Assembly: GCF_030687145.1 (NCBI RefSeq)
Contig: NZ_CP117460.1
Span: 1,798,001 to 1,862,000, forward strand
Reading direction: 5' to 3'
Source of the DNA: Pseudomonas sp. FP1742
GTDB lineage: Bacteria; Pseudomonadota; Gammaproteobacteria; Pseudomonadales; Pseudomonadaceae
Length of the DNA stretch: 64,000 nt
A program made the translations under genes and the position numbers. Each line of letters begins with the position of its first letter. Position 1 is the stretch's first letter. The notes beneath the pieces were generated by a model. It had not been told where the DNA came from, searched no databases, and worked only from the letters and a program-made list of their open reading frames with translations. Positions 57,589 through 64,000 of the stretch are shown one piece after another.

Positions 57589-59699
57589 TGAAGACTAATA
57601 GGCAAATCTTTTCCAGCTTCCTCGGGGCAGAGACCGGGGGAGAGGCCAGGCGCATGTTCACGCCGGTCACCCTGCGCACTTGCCTGGGTGCGGTGCATGG
57701 GACGGACTTGGCAGACGTTGACTTCACCAGCCCGGCGGCTTTGGCGGGGCTGGCGAGCGTTGCATGCGAGCGGCTTGGGCCGTTGCGCGACGGATTCCGA
57801 AGGTTGGCACAGACAATCGAGGGGAGCGAAGCGGATGCCCAGGCGTTGCATGCCAAGGCGGCGTTGGAGTCGGCTCCCTTTCTGATCGGCAGTCAGCACC
57901 TGATTCATGGGGTGTGTGGCAGCTGGAATAATGAAGCGCGCCATGCCATGGCCGCGCTGAGTATCCATGCGGCGGATGTGGGTGCCGGTCAGCCAGGGGC
58001 CAGTCGTATCCAGCGTTACCTGGAATTGCTGCGTCAGCATGCGCTGGCAGATGCTGGCGAAGATCTCTTGCGAGCAGTGGCCGACCCAAGGATCTCGGAC
58101 GGAGCCTTCAACTTTGCCTCGACCCTGGTCGTATTGGGGCATTTTCCGGAGTCGCTGACGGCCCAGATCCTGGGGATCAACCTCTACCTGCGCCATTGCG
58201 GGCTGTTGCCCTCGTTCGAGTTCATCGCCCATAACGAGCCGTCCGCCCGCCAATTTCTCGATCTGCGTCGCGACCCCGCCGGTAGTGCCGATGATCTTGC
58301 CGTGCTCGCCGAAACGGCAGTCCGGGAATTTCTCGTGCAAATGGGCCCTGCCGGAAACGATGGGGTACGCCAAGGCTACCTGTGGGCGCGTCGGCAGGCC
58401 GAGGAGATGAACGAAGCGCTGCTCGATGTGCTTGAGCGCTGGCTCGATCCGAGAGAGGCGGCGCGCCACCTGATCAGCCGACGTCGGCTGGATGCTTGCC
58501 AATACCATGACAAGACTCAGTTGAATAAGGTGCCGATGAAGCCCTTGCTCGCAGTCGACGACTCCTTGAAGTTTCTCGACCATCTTGCCGCCAGCGCCTA
58601 CGTGCGGGCGGGCAGGCCGGAATCGAGTCCACTGCTCACCAGCCTGATTTCGCCGCGGGGCAAGATGTTCCGAATCTTCAGTCGCGACGATATTGCCATT
58701 CTTCACCGCTGGATCTCCAGCTTGCCTTACGCCGATGCGCCCAGGCAGACCCCGGCTTTCCAGGTGTGGAAAGACGACGGCAAACTCGCCGGGGCTCTTC
58801 GCAAGGACGCTGAAACCCAAGCGTTGGTCGCCGGATTCAGTCCGCGACAGGCCTACCCGCGCCTGTTGCGAATGGAGCTCACGCCGTCAGAGGAATCCTA
58901 TGCCGGTCACTACGTGAAGAGCTGGCTGGCCAGGGCCGCCCGTGGCGTCACCAAGGGGCATTGCTCGTTGCCGGAGCATTGGGCTCCCGGTGTCCTGCAG
59001 CAGTGGTTGCAGGGCCAGCATGAAGCTTCCAACCAGGCACTGGAGCAGGACGAAGAGCTGCCGTCTCGCGATGAGGTGGTCGCCGATATCCTGTCCCTGG
59101 CTCCGCTGACAATGATCGACGGGGCCTGGCTGGCCGGGTTCGCCCACCCGGCGGTAGCCTCCACGGCGTACGGCAGCAGACTGTTTGAAACGCTTTTCGA
59201 TGAGTTGGGCAACGGAATCGAGGCGCAGAACCATCCCGTCATCTACCGCCATCTGCTCAAGGCAGTACATGGCGAGTTGCCGGCCACCGCTGACCCTGGA
59301 TACGCCAACGCCGCTTGCTTCAGCGACGAGAACTTCGAGCTGCCCGTGTTCTGGTTGTCTATCGGGCGATATCCCCAAACCTACTGCCCGGAGATTCTCG
59401 GGCTGAACCTGGCGATGGAGCTATCCGGAGTAGGGGGCGGTTATCGGCGTACCCACAAGGCGTTGGTTGCCTACGGCTATCCGACGATGTTCGTCGATCT
59501 GCACAACTCCATCGACAACATCTCCACCGGGCATACGGCATGGGCTGCCGCGAGTCTGGATACCTACCTTTGTGCTTTTTCTCGAAGTGACCGTGATGAA
59601 CTCTGGGCGCGCGTCCGTAATGGATTCGTCGCGCTCAATCCACCCAGGGAGCAAACAATGCTGGATAAGTTTCGCGAAAAAGTGAGGTCGCTGCTATGA
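57588..59699 (+). CDS. Heme-oxygenase-like iron-containing redox enzyme (HDO), 703 residues
   Basis: The C-terminal domain (about 490-670) carries the family pattern FETLFDELGNGIEAQNHPVI (metal Glu), CPEILGLNLAMEL (second Glu) and DLHNSIDNISTGHTAW (His-x3-Asp-x5-His), which match the iron-containing redox enzyme / Haem_oxygenas_2 group. The N-terminal half repeats part of it: GHFPESLTAQILGINLYLRH parallels GRYPQTYCPEILGLNLAMEL, but lacks the Glu and the His/Asp set. It is thus a probable two-domain protein with one live diiron site. Relatives perform N-oxygenation, C-C cleavage or similar. It is coupled to the peptide upstream and to the carbamoyltransferase downstream (ATGA). Confidence 0.75.
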   Translation: MKTNRQIFSSFLGAETGGEARRMFTPVTLRTCLGAVHGTDLADVDFTSPAALAGLASVACERLGPLRDGFRRLAQTIEGSEADAQALHAKAALESAPFLIGSQHLIHGVCGSWNNEARHAMAALSIHAADVGAGQPGASRIQRYLELLRQHALADAGEDLLRAVADPRISDGAFNFASTLVVLGHFPESLTAQILGINLYLRHCGLLPSFEFIAHNEPSARQFLDLRRDPAGSADDLAVLAETAVREFLVQMGPAGNDGVRQGYLWARRQAEEMNEALLDVLERWLDPREAARHLISRRRLDACQYHDKTQLNKVPMKPLLAVDDSLKFLDHLAASAYVRAGRPESSPLLTSLISPRGKMFRIFSRDDIAILHRWISSLPYADAPRQTPAFQVWKDDGKLAGALRKDAETQALVAGFSPRQAYPRLLRMELTPSEESYAGHYVKSWLARAARGVTKGHCSLPEHWAPGVLQQWLQGQHEASNQALEQDEELPSRDEVVADILSLAPLTMIDGAWLAGFAHPAVASTAYGSRLFETLFDELGNGIEAQNHPVIYRHLLKAVHGELPATADPGYANAACFSDENFELPVFWLSIGRYPQTYCPEILGLNLAMELSGVGGGYRRTHKALVAYGYPTMFVDLHNSIDNISTGHTAWAAASLDTYLCAFSRSDRDELWARVRNGFVALNPPREQTMLDKFREKVRSLL

Positions 59700-61537
59700 C
59701 GATTACGCTTGGCATCTCTGCCTTTTATCACGACAGCGCGGCCACTCTGGTGGTGGACGGCAAGATCGTTGCCGCGGCCCAGGAAGAGCGTTTCAGCCGG
59801 ATACGGCATGACCCGGGTTTTCCACGCAAGGCCGTCGAGTACGTCCTGAGGAACGCAGGTATAAACCTGGCCGATGTCGACCATGTCGCCTATTACGAAG
59901 ACCCGGCACTGAAGTTCCGTCGGGTACTCTCGACGGCCGCCGTGGCCGGGTTTTCGGCGGCGCGCACCTACGCACCGGTGCTTGGCGAATGGCTATCAAC
60001 CAAGCGCCGGATGGACCGTGAGGTCGTGCGTCATCTCAAAGAGATGGGAGACCGGGACGGTCGCCGAATCGAAGTGCATGGTCACCACGAGTCCCACGCC
60101 GCATCGGCATTCTTCCCCAGCCCTTTCGAGAGCGCCGCGATCCTGTGTATCGACAGTGTCGGCGAATGGGCGACGACCACCATCTGGCACGGCAGGCCAG
60201 AAGGTATCAAGCTGGTCGCCGAGTTGTCCTTTCCCCATTCGCTGGGCCTGCTCTATTCTGCCTTCACCTATTTCTGCGGCTTCAAGGTGGATTCCGGCGA
60301 ATACAAACTCATGGGACTTGCGCCATATGGCAAGCCTCATTACGTCGACACGATCCTCTCGCATCTGATCGATGTGAAGCCCGATGGCAGCTTCAGGCTC
60401 GACTGGACCAAGTTTGAGTTCATCAAAGGCCGGGTCATGACGGGCGATGCCTTTGAGCAGCTGTTCGGTGGCCCCCGGCGCTTGCCCGAGGCGCCCCTTA
60501 CCGAGCGCGAGTTCGATTTGGCAGCATCGGTGCAGAAAGTCACGGAGATCGTCGTTTCGCGCCTGGCCAAGACCGCCCGTGAGCTCACTGGCGAGACCGC
60601 GTTGTGCATGGCCGGGGGCGTTGCCCTTAACTGCGTAGCCAACGGGGTGATCTCGCGTGAGCGGATTTTCGACCGTCTGTGGGTGCAACCGGCGGCTGGC
60701 GATGCGGGTGGCTCGCTGGGCGCCGCGCTGCTGACTGACCGCAAGCATCGCGGGGTAGCAAGCCGCGAACTGCCTGCTGGCGTGCGTGATGGCATGAGCG
60801 GAGCATTGCTTGGGCCGGAGTACAGCGAAGAGCAGATCAGGGACGAACTGGAAGCCTGCGGCGCTGTTTTTCACAGGCTTTCGCCGGAAGAGCTCGACCA
60901 GCGGGTGAGCGCCAGCATAGAGGACGGCGGGGTCATCGGCTGGTTCCAGGGGCGAATGGAGTTCGGTCCGCGATCGCTTGGCAGCCGTTCGATCCTGGGT
61001 GATCCGCGCCGCTCGGACACCCAGTCAAACATGAACCTGCGCATCAAGTTCCGCGAGTCCTTCCGCCCCTTCGCTCCCGTGGTGCTTGAGGAAAAAGCGG
61101 CAGACTACTTCGACATCGTCGAGGAAAGCCCCTACATGCTGGTGGTCTCGCCAATTGCAACGGGCATTCGCAAGGCGATCCCACAGGAGAGTGCGCGGCT
61201 TACCGGGATCGACTTGCTCAAGTTGGTGCGTAGCGATCTGCCGGCAATCACCCACGTGGACTTCTCGGCAAGGGTGCAGACCGTGGACCGGGAGCGCAAC
61301 CCGCGGTTCCGGGCGCTGCTTGAACGCTTCTATCAGCGTTCAGGGTGTCCTGTATTGGTCAACACCTCGTTCAACGTGCGCGGTGAGCCGATTGTGAACA
61401 CGCCGTTCGAAGCTTATCGCTGCTTTATGCGTACCAACATGGATGTGCTGGCGATTGGCGACTTCTACCTCGATAAATCGGAGCAGCCTCAGTTCGAGGA
61501 GGCGGTCGACTGGCGCGAGACAGTACCGCTGGATTAA
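59696..61537 (+). CDS. NodU/CmcH/TobZ-type O-carbamoyltransferase
   Basis: 613 residues. The N-terminal Kae1-like domain starts ITLGISAFYHDSAATLVVDG and has AAQEERFSRIRHDPGFP and GHHESHAASAFFPSPF (metal-binding His). The C-terminal YrdC-like domain holds GWFQGRMEFGPRSLGSRSIL and AGGVALNCVANGV precedes it. It uses carbamoyl phosphate and ATP to carbamoylate a hydroxyl group through a carbamoyl-adenylate. In this operon the hydroxyl might be installed by the downstream 2OG oxygenase. It overlaps the oxidase gene by 4 bases; 28 bases follow before the next small ORF. Confidence 0.92.
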   Translation: MTITLGISAFYHDSAATLVVDGKIVAAAQEERFSRIRHDPGFPRKAVEYVLRNAGINLADVDHVAYYEDPALKFRRVLSTAAVAGFSAARTYAPVLGEWLSTKRRMDREVVRHLKEMGDRDGRRIEVHGHHESHAASAFFPSPFESAAILCIDSVGEWATTTIWHGRPEGIKLVAELSFPHSLGLLYSAFTYFCGFKVDSGEYKLMGLAPYGKPHYVDTILSHLIDVKPDGSFRLDWTKFEFIKGRVMTGDAFEQLFGGPRRLPEAPLTEREFDLAASVQKVTEIVVSRLAKTARELTGETALCMAGGVALNCVANGVISRERIFDRLWVQPAAGDAGGSLGAALLTDRKHRGVASRELPAGVRDGMSGALLGPEYSEEQIRDELEACGAVFHRLSPEELDQRVSASIEDGGVIGWFQGRMEFGPRSLGSRSILGDPRRSDTQSNMNLRIKFRESFRPFAPVVLEEKAADYFDIVEESPYMLVVSPIATGIRKAIPQESARLTGIDLLKLVRSDLPAITHVDFSARVQTVDRERNPRFRALLERFYQRSGCPVLVNTSFNVRGEPIVNTPFEAYRCFMRTNMDVLAIGDFYLDKSEQPQFEEAVDWRETVPLD

Positions 61538-61565
61538 CTCTTTCATACACTAGGGAAGGTGCACT

Positions 61566-61682
61566 ATGGATTATGTTCTGCTCTACCTGATCCTGCCGTT
61601 GGGGATGTTTATCCGACGAACCAAGGCGTTCGCCCATCAGCCGGACCCCAAGGTCACCTCATACCTGAACCGCAAATCATGA
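61566..61682 (+). CDS. 38-residue hydrophobic peptide coupled to the 2OG oxygenase
   Basis: Begins MDYVLLYLILPLGMFIRRTK and ends KVTSYLNRKS. One transmembrane-like segment (residues 3-16) is followed by a basic, Pro-containing tail. AGGGAAGG lies 6-13 bases before the ATG and the TGA overlaps the oxygenase start as ATGA, so it should be translated. I do not recognise a family. It could be a membrane-tethered helper or scaffold of the pathway. Alternative: it is only the 5' leader of the oxygenase gene. Confidence 0.6.
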   Translation: MDYVLLYLILPLGMFIRRTKAFAHQPDPKVTSYLNRKS

Positions 61683-62635
61683 GCGTCATGGCCATGGAGG
61701 TTCAGGAGGCTTCGTTGGTACAGGTGGTGGTCGTCAATGATCCCGACCTGACCGGGCTGGAGGGCTGTCGCGTGAGGCTGGCCGAAACGCCGCACTGCGC
61801 TGACAGTGTGGGAGCGGTCGGCGGGGACTGGCTCGGCACAGTGCTGGGTCGGGACATCGTCGAAGCAATTCGCGCATTTCCTGCCAGCCCGCACAAAGCG
61901 CTGCTCATCAGAGGCATTTCGCTCTCTACGGACGTCGCGACGCCGCGCAATGGTTTCCTGCCCAACGCCGAGTGTGTTCTTGACTTCGATCTGCTGCACT
62001 TTGGCATGCTGCGGCTGCTGGGTGTCAGGCCGCATGCAGTCGAGTATGAAAACTTCGGCAAGCTGGTCAGAAACGTCGTTCCGGTTCCGGAGGCCGCGGG
62101 CACCACCAGCTCTTGGGGCGCGGATGTGGAGTTTTTCTGGCACACCGACAATCCCAACTGGCCCTTCGCCGATCAAAGCCGAAATGTCGCGACCGCCGTG
62201 CCGAACTTCTTGGCCTTTACCGCCGTGCGCAACTTTGAAGGCGCCTCCACCGACATCGTTTGTGTGGATCATGTCCTTTCAAAGCTGCCCGGCTGGGCGA
62301 TCGCCCAGTTGCAAAAGTCTGCCTACACCTTTGGTGCCCCTGCCTCCAACGAGGGCTTCGATGGCCAGCCGAGGGTGCTGCCGGTGCTGGAGCACGACGA
62401 GGGCGGTTATCGCCTGCGCTTTGACGATGGCATCGTGGCCGCCCTCGACCTGGACAGCGAAAAGGCACTTGGGCTCCTGCGCCAGTGCCTGCGCGATGCC
62501 CAGGGGATAGAGGTGGTGTTGCAACCAGGCGACTTCTTCATTTTCAAAAATGCCCGTGTGCTGCACCGCCGCAAGGCGTTCCAGCCTCTGCTCAACGGCA
62601 AGGCGCGCTGGCTGCGCCGGGTGTACGGCAGTTGA
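61679..62635 (+). CDS. Fe(II)/2-oxoglutarate-dependent oxygenase (TauD / clavaminate synthase-like)
   Basis: 318 residues. Metal-binding H-x-D is in VEFFWHTDNPNWPFADQ, the distal His in IFKNARVLHRRKAFQPLL, and the 2OG Arg in GKARWLRRVYGS, in the correct order. PHAVEYENFGKLVRNVVPVP fits the clavaminate synthase / AsnO-VioC branch, which hydroxylates free or carrier-bound amino acids. Start taken at MSVMAMEVQEAS from the ATGA overlap; the frame is open 40 codons further up but that sequence is the preceding ORF in another frame. Confidence 0.85.
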   Translation: MSVMAMEVQEASLVQVVVVNDPDLTGLEGCRVRLAETPHCADSVGAVGGDWLGTVLGRDIVEAIRAFPASPHKALLIRGISLSTDVATPRNGFLPNAECVLDFDLLHFGMLRLLGVRPHAVEYENFGKLVRNVVPVPEAAGTTSSWGADVEFFWHTDNPNWPFADQSRNVATAVPNFLAFTAVRNFEGASTDIVCVDHVLSKLPGWAIAQLQKSAYTFGAPASNEGFDGQPRVLPVLEHDEGGYRLRFDDGIVAALDLDSEKALGLLRQCLRDAQGIEVVLQPGDFFIFKNARVLHRRKAFQPLLNGKARWLRRVYGS

Positions 62636-62692
62636 GCCTTTGCTTCAAGAACCATCACACAACAAACATCACAGTAGACAGGGAGTTCATGC

Positions 62693-63949
62693 ATGAATAA
62701 GCGTATCGCAGTAGTCGGTGGCCGTCCCTCGCCCATCCACGGTGCCAAGGAGCTGGGCATCGACGTGGTGCTGGTGCATCAAGAGGGTGACTACGAGCAG
62801 GAAATCCTCGCCCATTGCGAACAGGTGGTGCATGCCAGGATTGACGACGCCGAGGCCATCATCAAGGTCCTCGAGCCCCTGCACCGCGACCGTCCGTTCG
62901 ATCGCATCATGACCACTACCGAAGTGGCCGGCGAGTCAACGGGCAAAGTGGTCGATCACTTCGGCCTCACCGGGGTTTCCTATAAGACTGCGCGCCTGCT
63001 CAAGGACAAAGTGGCCATGCGCGAGTTGCTGGTCGAGCACAACCTGAGCCCGGTTGCCTATCGCCATGTCACCAGTGCGCAGGATGCCGTCGCGTTCGTC
63101 AAGGAGCATGGCAAGTCGGTCCTCAAACCCGCCGAAGGCGTGGCCAGCCTGCATATCCATCCCTGCGATGACGCAGCCTCTGCTTCCAAGGCCTGGCAGG
63201 CGCTTCAGGATGCCGACGTCAAGCACATTATCATCGAGGAGTACCTGGAGGGGCCGGTCGTCAGCGTCGACTCCTTCTCGTTCAAGGGGCGCCACCTTCC
63301 CATTGGTTACTCCCAGTACCGCATGAACGACAAATACGTTGAGTGGGAAGTCAGCACGCCGAGCACCGAGGCCAGGAAATGGCTGAGCGAGCTGAAGGAA
63401 ATGACCTGCCGCCTGCTCGACGCCGTAGAGCTGGAGGAGGGGCCCTCCCATAGCGAGTTCGTGCTGACCCCCAAGGGGCCTCGTGTACTCGAATCCCATG
63501 CTCGCCTGGCGGGCTCGGGTGCTCCTGAACTGGTGCGGCGTGCGTTCGGCCTGGACCTGAACCGCATGTTCCTGACTGTGCCGCTGGGTATCGACACCCT
63601 GCCGGATGTGTCGCCCGAGCCGAAAGCGGGGGCCGCCATCCAGTTCTTCGTACCGACGCCTGGCAAGGTCAGAAAGGTCGAGCTCGATCTCAAGCCTGAC
63701 GTCGATGTACGCCATACCAAGTCAGGCGAGACGCCACGGGTGTTCCTGCCGTTCCTGTTCGAACTGGGCGCAGCCGAGCGTGCCGTAGTCATCCAGAAGC
63801 ATGAGGGCGATACGATTCCACCGCTCGACACCGTTGCCGACTGCGTTTCAGGGTATGTCCTGGCAACAGGCACCTCGCGCGAGGATGCCGTGCGTATCGG
63901 TGACGAACTGGTAGCGGCGGTCAACTTCATCGTGGATCCCACGGCATGA
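62693..63949 (+). CDS. ATP-grasp carboxylate-amine ligase
   Basis: 418 residues. The N-terminal preATP-grasp domain is followed by LLKDKVAMRELLVEHNLSPV, the ATP-binding VLKPAEGVASLHIHPCDD, IIEEYLEGPVVSVDSFSFKG and Mg2+ ligands in the SHSEFVLTPKGPRVLESHAR region. It resembles BacD / amino-acid ligase enzymes that form amide bonds with ADP release. A dipeptide or amide product is a reasonable guess. A ribosome site CAGGGAG lies upstream. It overlaps the next, truncated gene (ATGA). Confidence 0.87.
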   Translation: MNKRIAVVGGRPSPIHGAKELGIDVVLVHQEGDYEQEILAHCEQVVHARIDDAEAIIKVLEPLHRDRPFDRIMTTTEVAGESTGKVVDHFGLTGVSYKTARLLKDKVAMRELLVEHNLSPVAYRHVTSAQDAVAFVKEHGKSVLKPAEGVASLHIHPCDDAASASKAWQALQDADVKHIIIEEYLEGPVVSVDSFSFKGRHLPIGYSQYRMNDKYVEWEVSTPSTEARKWLSELKEMTCRLLDAVELEEGPSHSEFVLTPKGPRVLESHARLAGSGAPELVRRAFGLDLNRMFLTVPLGIDTLPDVSPEPKAGAAIQFFVPTPGKVRKVELDLKPDVDVRHTKSGETPRVFLPFLFELGAAERAVVIQKHEGDTIPPLDTVADCVSGYVLATGTSREDAVRIGDELVAAVNFIVDPTA

Positions 63950-64000
63950 AATATGTCCTCTGCTTGCACCGTTGGGTCGGCAGCCAAGCGCTATACGACC
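63946..64000 (+). CDS. Start of a further operon gene, cut by the window end
   Basis: Eighteen residues are visible: MKYVLCLHRWVGSQALYD. The ATG overlaps the ATP-grasp stop, so it belongs to the same operon. A hydrophobic beta strand at the start is compatible with a second ATP-grasp or a nucleotide-binding protein, but this is too little to assign. Confidence 0.6.
   Translation, partial: MKYVLCLHRWVGSQALYD

Noticed and set aside
56427-64000. Firm assignment of the cluster to 4-formylaminooxyvinylglycine (gvg) biosynthesis
   Set aside because: Only general resemblance is seen (carbamoyltransferase, small ORFs). The aminotransferase, formyltransferase and LysE exporters are not in the window, and I cannot align sequences.

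Overview
The window is chromosomal DNA of a fluorescent Pseudomonas, most likely the P. fluorescens group. The evidence is the divergent gltA / sdhCDAB-sucAB-lpd-sucCD block, the purM-purN and perM-hda neighbourhoods, a Pseudomonas-type cobO-to-cobS operon, and many REP palindromes of the form GTGGGAGCGGGCTTGC with the tail of a REP-associated transposase (RAYT) at the left edge. No tRNA, rRNA, CRISPR array, prophage or insertion sequence was recognised.

Layout. 1-6.3 kb: RAYT tail, a RutR-like TetR regulator divergent from a DUF808 membrane protein, mlaA coupled to a secreted alpha/beta hydrolase, a small membrane protein and a membrane-anchored GH17 enzyme. 6.6-9.8 kb: an orphan glycine-betaine-type binding protein, then DUF485-actP (acetate uptake). 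9.8-10.3 kb: a dispersed non-coding repeat. 10.3-23.4 kb: TCA-cycle core, citrate synthase facing away from succinate dehydrogenase, 2-oxoglutarate dehydrogenase and succinyl-CoA synthetase. 23.7-30 kb: brnQ, DUF599, MAPEG, a small lipoprotein, two tandem hotdog thioesterases and htpG. 30-37.7 kb: pirin, OsmC, DUF3108, purN-purM, DUF2066, an AI-2E family permease and hda. 37.9-42 kb: two NlpC/P60 lipoproteins, an O-methyltransferase, a sorbosone-dehydrogenase-like lipoprotein and an unknown gene. 42.1-51.5 kb: a cobalamin riboswitch followed by cobO-cobB-bluB-cobD-cobC-cobQ-cobP-cobT-phosphatase-cobS, most neighbours overlapping by a few bases. 51.5-55.4 kb: a MarR regulator with an MFS exporter, each preceded by a copy of one palindromic operator, then a FadL porin and a conserved unknown.

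55.6-64 kb is accessory. A frameshifted relic that looks like phosphatidylcholine synthase is followed by an AT-rich stretch with a strong promoter and a 43-codon ORF. Then comes a tightly coupled operon: SGNH hydrolase-like protein, a 31-residue lysine-rich peptide with a perfect AGGAGG, a 703-residue heme-oxygenase-like diiron oxidase (HDO), a NodU/TobZ-type carbamoyltransferase, a 38-residue hydrophobic peptide, an Fe(II)/2-oxoglutarate oxygenase, an ATP-grasp ligase, and the start of another gene cut by the window end. There is no NRPS or PKS in view.

This has the logic of a pathway for a small modified amino acid or dipeptide: hydroxylation, carbamoylation, possible N-oxygenation and ATP-dependent ligation. 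It recalls in style the oxyvinylglycine (gvg) cluster of P. fluorescens WH6, which from memory also needs two very small ORFs, but I cannot show that it is the same system. This cluster and its small ORFs are the most interesting part of the window.
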